From: Modicisalibacter sp049808615
GTDB taxonomy: Bacteria; Pseudomonadota; Gammaproteobacteria; Pseudomonadales; Halomonadaceae
DNA: 64,000 nucleotides
NCBI RefSeq assembly: GCF_049808615.1
Contig: NZ_JBNCAN010000011.1
Span: 62,001 to 126,000 of the forward strand
Reading direction: 5' to 3'
Shown in pieces: positions 61,743-64,000 of the stretch. How positions within the stretch are numbered: position 1 is the first letter of the stretch; the number at the start of each line of letters is the position of its first letter. Both the position numbers and the translations under genes were made by a program. The notes under the pieces are model-generated. The model made no database searches. It worked only from the letters and a program-made list of their open reading frames with translations, and was not told where the DNA came from.

Positions 61743-62696
61743 ATGTCGATACTCTCCAACCGCTTACCGACCATCCGGCAGTTACAGTGCTTCGTCGCCG
61801 TGGCGGAGGAACTCAACTTTCGGCGTGCAGCCGAGCGCCTGCACATGTCTCAACCGCCGCTCTCGAGACAGGTGCGCAGCCTGGAGACATTGCTGGGCAT
61901 CGCGTTGTTCGAGCGCGATACCCATCGGGTTGCATTGACGCCAACCGGCAAGCACTTCGTCGACGAAGCGCATCGGTTACTTGTTGGATTGAGCGAGGCG
62001 GTGGCATCGTTACGCGACAGCGCAGGTCAACGGCAGGAAAGCATCCGGCTCGGCCTGACCAGCGTAATGGATTTTAGTCAGTTTACCGCACTCGACGCTC
62101 TGCTCTCGGATCCGTTATTCAATCATGGCATTCATCTGGAACGCGCCTACTCAAGGCGACTCGTCGAGCGCTTACTGACATCGCAGATCGATCTGGCGAT
62201 CGTCGGTGTTTTCGCCGATGCGTCCCCTGCCCTCAAGAGCCAGAAGATTGGCGAGGACAGGATGATGGTCGCGCTGCCGGCGTCCCATGCCGCTACCGAC
62301 AAGGAACGCATCGACTTGGAGGATATCGCGGACATACCGCTATTCTGGTTTCCGCGGATCGACAATCCCGCCTTTTATGATCGCTGCGAGGTCCTGTTCG
62401 ATCAGATGGGTTTTTCTGCGCCACGCAAGCCGGAGCCCCAGGAACACATCGATCTACTCGCCCGCATCGCCGCGGGCGAAGGGATGGGGTTTCTACCCAG
62501 CTCCATGCGAGCTGCCAGCCGTACCGGTGTGGTGTATCGAGCACTCACCGACAATATCGAAACGCGCCTGAGCATGGATATTCATCTGATCTGGCGCGCC
62601 GGTGAGCAAAATGATGCGGTACTCGATGTGGTGAACAGGCTACTTGCGACTGTTGACGCTCAGGCATTCACCCCTTTCATACCCTCTTCCCCATAA
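61743..62696 (+). CDS. LysR family transcriptional regulator
   Basis: A 317-residue LysR protein with the helix-turn-helix LQCFVAVAEELNFRRAAERLHMSQPPLSRQVRSLETLLGIALFER and a substrate-binding domain starting near QESIRLGLTSVMDFSQF. It is divergent from the TauE/SafE gene and overlaps the convergent aldo/keto reductase by 37 bp. The effector is unknown. Confidence 0.9.
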   Translation: MSILSNRLPTIRQLQCFVAVAEELNFRRAAERLHMSQPPLSRQVRSLETLLGIALFERDTHRVALTPTGKHFVDEAHRLLVGLSEAVASLRDSAGQRQESIRLGLTSVMDFSQFTALDALLSDPLFNHGIHLERAYSRRLVERLLTSQIDLAIVGVFADASPALKSQKIGEDRMMVALPASHAATDKERIDLEDIADIPLFWFPRIDNPAFYDRCEVLFDQMGFSAPRKPEPQEHIDLLARIAAGEGMGFLPSSMRAASRTGVVYRALTDNIETRLSMDIHLIWRAGEQNDAVLDVVNRLLATVDAQAFTPFIPSSP

Positions 62697-63676
62697 CGCT
62701 CGCCTTTAACGCTGTCTGTCGCAAACACCTCGTGTAGCTCGTTATTGTCTTCTGCCGATAGCTCAAGCTGTGCGGCAGCAAGATTTTCCTGTAGATAGCG
62801 CGAGCGCCGCGTGCCTGGAATGGGCACGATGCGATCTCCTTGAGCCAACAACCAAGCAAGCGCAACCTGACCGGGAGTTGCCCCGTGATGCTCGGCAATC
62901 GTCTTGACCGTCTCGAGCAGTTGCAGATTATGTCCCAAGTTATCCTGCTGGAAACGGGGATTGTTGCGCCGAAAATCGCCGTCCGCCAGCTCCTGCGTCG
63001 AACTGATCCGACCGGTGAGAAAGCCACGACCCAGGGGTGAGTAAGCGACCAGGCCAATTCCCAACGCCTTGGCCTTGGGCAGAATGTTCTGCTCGACATC
63101 CCTTGTCCACAGCGAGTATTCCGTTTGCAGCGCGGTGATCGGATACACTGCATGGGCCTTTTCCAGGGTGGCTGCGGAGACCTCGCACAGGCCAACATGA
63201 GCGACCTTGCCCTCCTCGACCAGGCCCTTCAGTGCCCCCATGGTCTCGGTGATATCCGCATGCGGGTCCACCCGATGAATGTAGTACAGATCGATTCGCT
63301 CGACGCCCAGGCGCTTCAGCGAGGCTTCACAACAGGCGCGGATATACTCGGGATGATTGTTGATACCCCGTGCGTATTCCGCATCCTTGGGCCGATCGAT
63401 ACCGCATTTGGTGGCGATTCTGATCGAGTCCACGGCCGAGCCTCGAGCGGCGAGGAAGCGACCGATCAGCGTCTCGTTGTGCCCGCGACCGTACATATCC
63501 GCCGTATCGATCAGGGTCACGCCGGCCTCGGCTACCTCTTCCAGCATCCTTAGAGACTGGGTATCGTCCGACGGGCCATAGAATTCGCTGAGCCCCATGG
63601 CGCCATAGCCAATCGCCGAGACAGAAAAGCCCTGCCCCAGCGCGCGGGCCGGTAAGGCTGTCGTTTTCCGATTCAT
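62660..63676 (-). CDS. Aldo/keto reductase
   Basis: A 338-residue NADPH-dependent aldo/keto reductase of the AKR13-like type. The tetrad residues are visible: Asp and Tyr in LIDTADMYGRGHNETLIG (near residues 58-63), Lys in IRIATKCGID (near 90) and His in DLYYIHRVDPH (near 132). NADPH contacts are near the end (IPGTRRSRYLQENL). It reduces aldehydes or ketones, with an unknown physiological substrate. Confidence 0.92.
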   Translation of the reverse strand: MNRKTTALPARALGQGFSVSAIGYGAMGLSEFYGPSDDTQSLRMLEEVAEAGVTLIDTADMYGRGHNETLIGRFLAARGSAVDSIRIATKCGIDRPKDAEYARGINNHPEYIRACCEASLKRLGVERIDLYYIHRVDPHADITETMGALKGLVEEGKVAHVGLCEVSAATLEKAHAVYPITALQTEYSLWTRDVEQNILPKAKALGIGLVAYSPLGRGFLTGRISSTQELADGDFRRNNPRFQQDNLGHNLQLLETVKTIAEHHGATPGQVALAWLLAQGDRIVPIPGTRRSRYLQENLAAAQLELSAEDNNELHEVFATDSVKGERYGEEGMKGVNA

Positions 63677-64000
63677 GTTCGTTTCCTGGTAAGCGTGAAG
63701 TCATGTCGTTCGGCGCATCGAATGTCCGAACATGGACAGCATGAATTCAGAGGACTTACCGGTGGAAGAACTCGATTGGTAATACCGGGATTGAATCACA
63801 ACAGAGGGGACTTAAAAGAGGTTACCGCTGCATAACTCGTGGGATTCGGCATGGACATGCCGGGCGTTCAGCTCCAGGCGATCACGTGCACTGATCAGGC
63901 CGCCTCAAAGCTCAAAAAAATGCCTCATTGATTCCATCTGCTGATGGAGTATTCTCAAGATAAAGACATCTTGGCTACGTCGCCGGTAAAAAATAGCATG
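63677..64000. other. Right-end gap, 324 bp, no gene seen
   Basis: No gene, RNA or repeat was recognised up to the window edge. A small palindrome with a 2-base gap (CGGCATG-GA-CATGCCG, 63847-63862) is present but common. The promoter of the aldo/keto reductase gene must lie in the left part. Confidence 0.4.

Overview
The window (about 60% G+C) looks like a chromosomal segment of a halophilic gammaproteobacterium of the Halomonadaceae (Halomonas, Salinicola or Chromohalobacter type). The pointers are a recC-recB-recD operon, a Pseudomonas/Halomonas-style arginine succinyltransferase operon with two AruF/AruG subunits (aruC-aruF-aruG-aruD-aruB), a DUF3581 gene, TRAP-type transport of an acid sugar, and an imperfect palindromic repeat of about 120 bp inserted in frame in recB. 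This is inference from gene content. No rRNA or tRNA gene was recognised.

Layout. 1-2.1 kb: the start of an ADP-ribosylglycohydrolase gene (minus strand, cut by the window edge), an NDUFA9-like reductase and a methyltransferase. 2.2-12 kb: recC, recB, recD. 12-14.9 kb: an accessory stretch in which the 3' end of recD is repeated twice more as broken copies, separating a GNAT plus orphan antitoxin from a ParE/RHH toxin-antitoxin pair and then a small membrane protein. 14.9-28 kb: small housekeeping and conserved genes (AraC/LysE, a RES-Xre toxin-antitoxin pair, DUF1499, DUF3820, DUF427, a frameshifted GntP-type permease, a deaminase, DUF808, RNase Z, an OBAP-type lipoprotein, CopD, DUF3581, an isochorismatase-like hydrolase, DUF3541), with remnants of HIT and cyclohydrolase genes.

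28-38.5 kb: one long minus-strand cluster for tetronate (L-threonate/D-erythronate) catabolism: ltnD, otnK, otnC, denD, a TRAP transporter (P, Q, M), an aldehyde dehydrogenase and a second beta-hydroxyacid dehydrogenase. It is controlled by a divergent LacI-type regulator with a perfect 16-bp palindromic operator. The usual isomerase otnI is not in the cluster. 38.5-45.4 kb: two copies of an amino-acid/opine-type binding protein gene (one frameshifted) flank a low-G+C pair (small RTX protein plus unknown protein). They are followed by a three-subunit FAD/2Fe-2S amino-acid or opine dehydrogenase with a divergent LysR.

45.5-48.8 kb: VapBC, a GNAT, YnfA, small exported proteins and a scar in which a GNAT 5' end is joined to an astB 3' end. 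48.8-55 kb: the ast/aru operon, without astE. 55-64 kb: a C69-family peptidase whose expected N-terminal Cys is Ser, an AT-richer pair (asparagine-synthetase-like enzyme plus Wzx-type flippase), a methyltransferase, a TauE/SafE exporter, a LysR and an aldo/keto reductase.

The most unusual theme is repeated gene ends bounding accessory cargo: three recD 3' ends, two astB 3' ends with two GNAT 5' ends, and two binding-protein genes around the RTX pair. This pattern suggests that alternative accessory segments have been stacked in tandem by recombination at gene ends.
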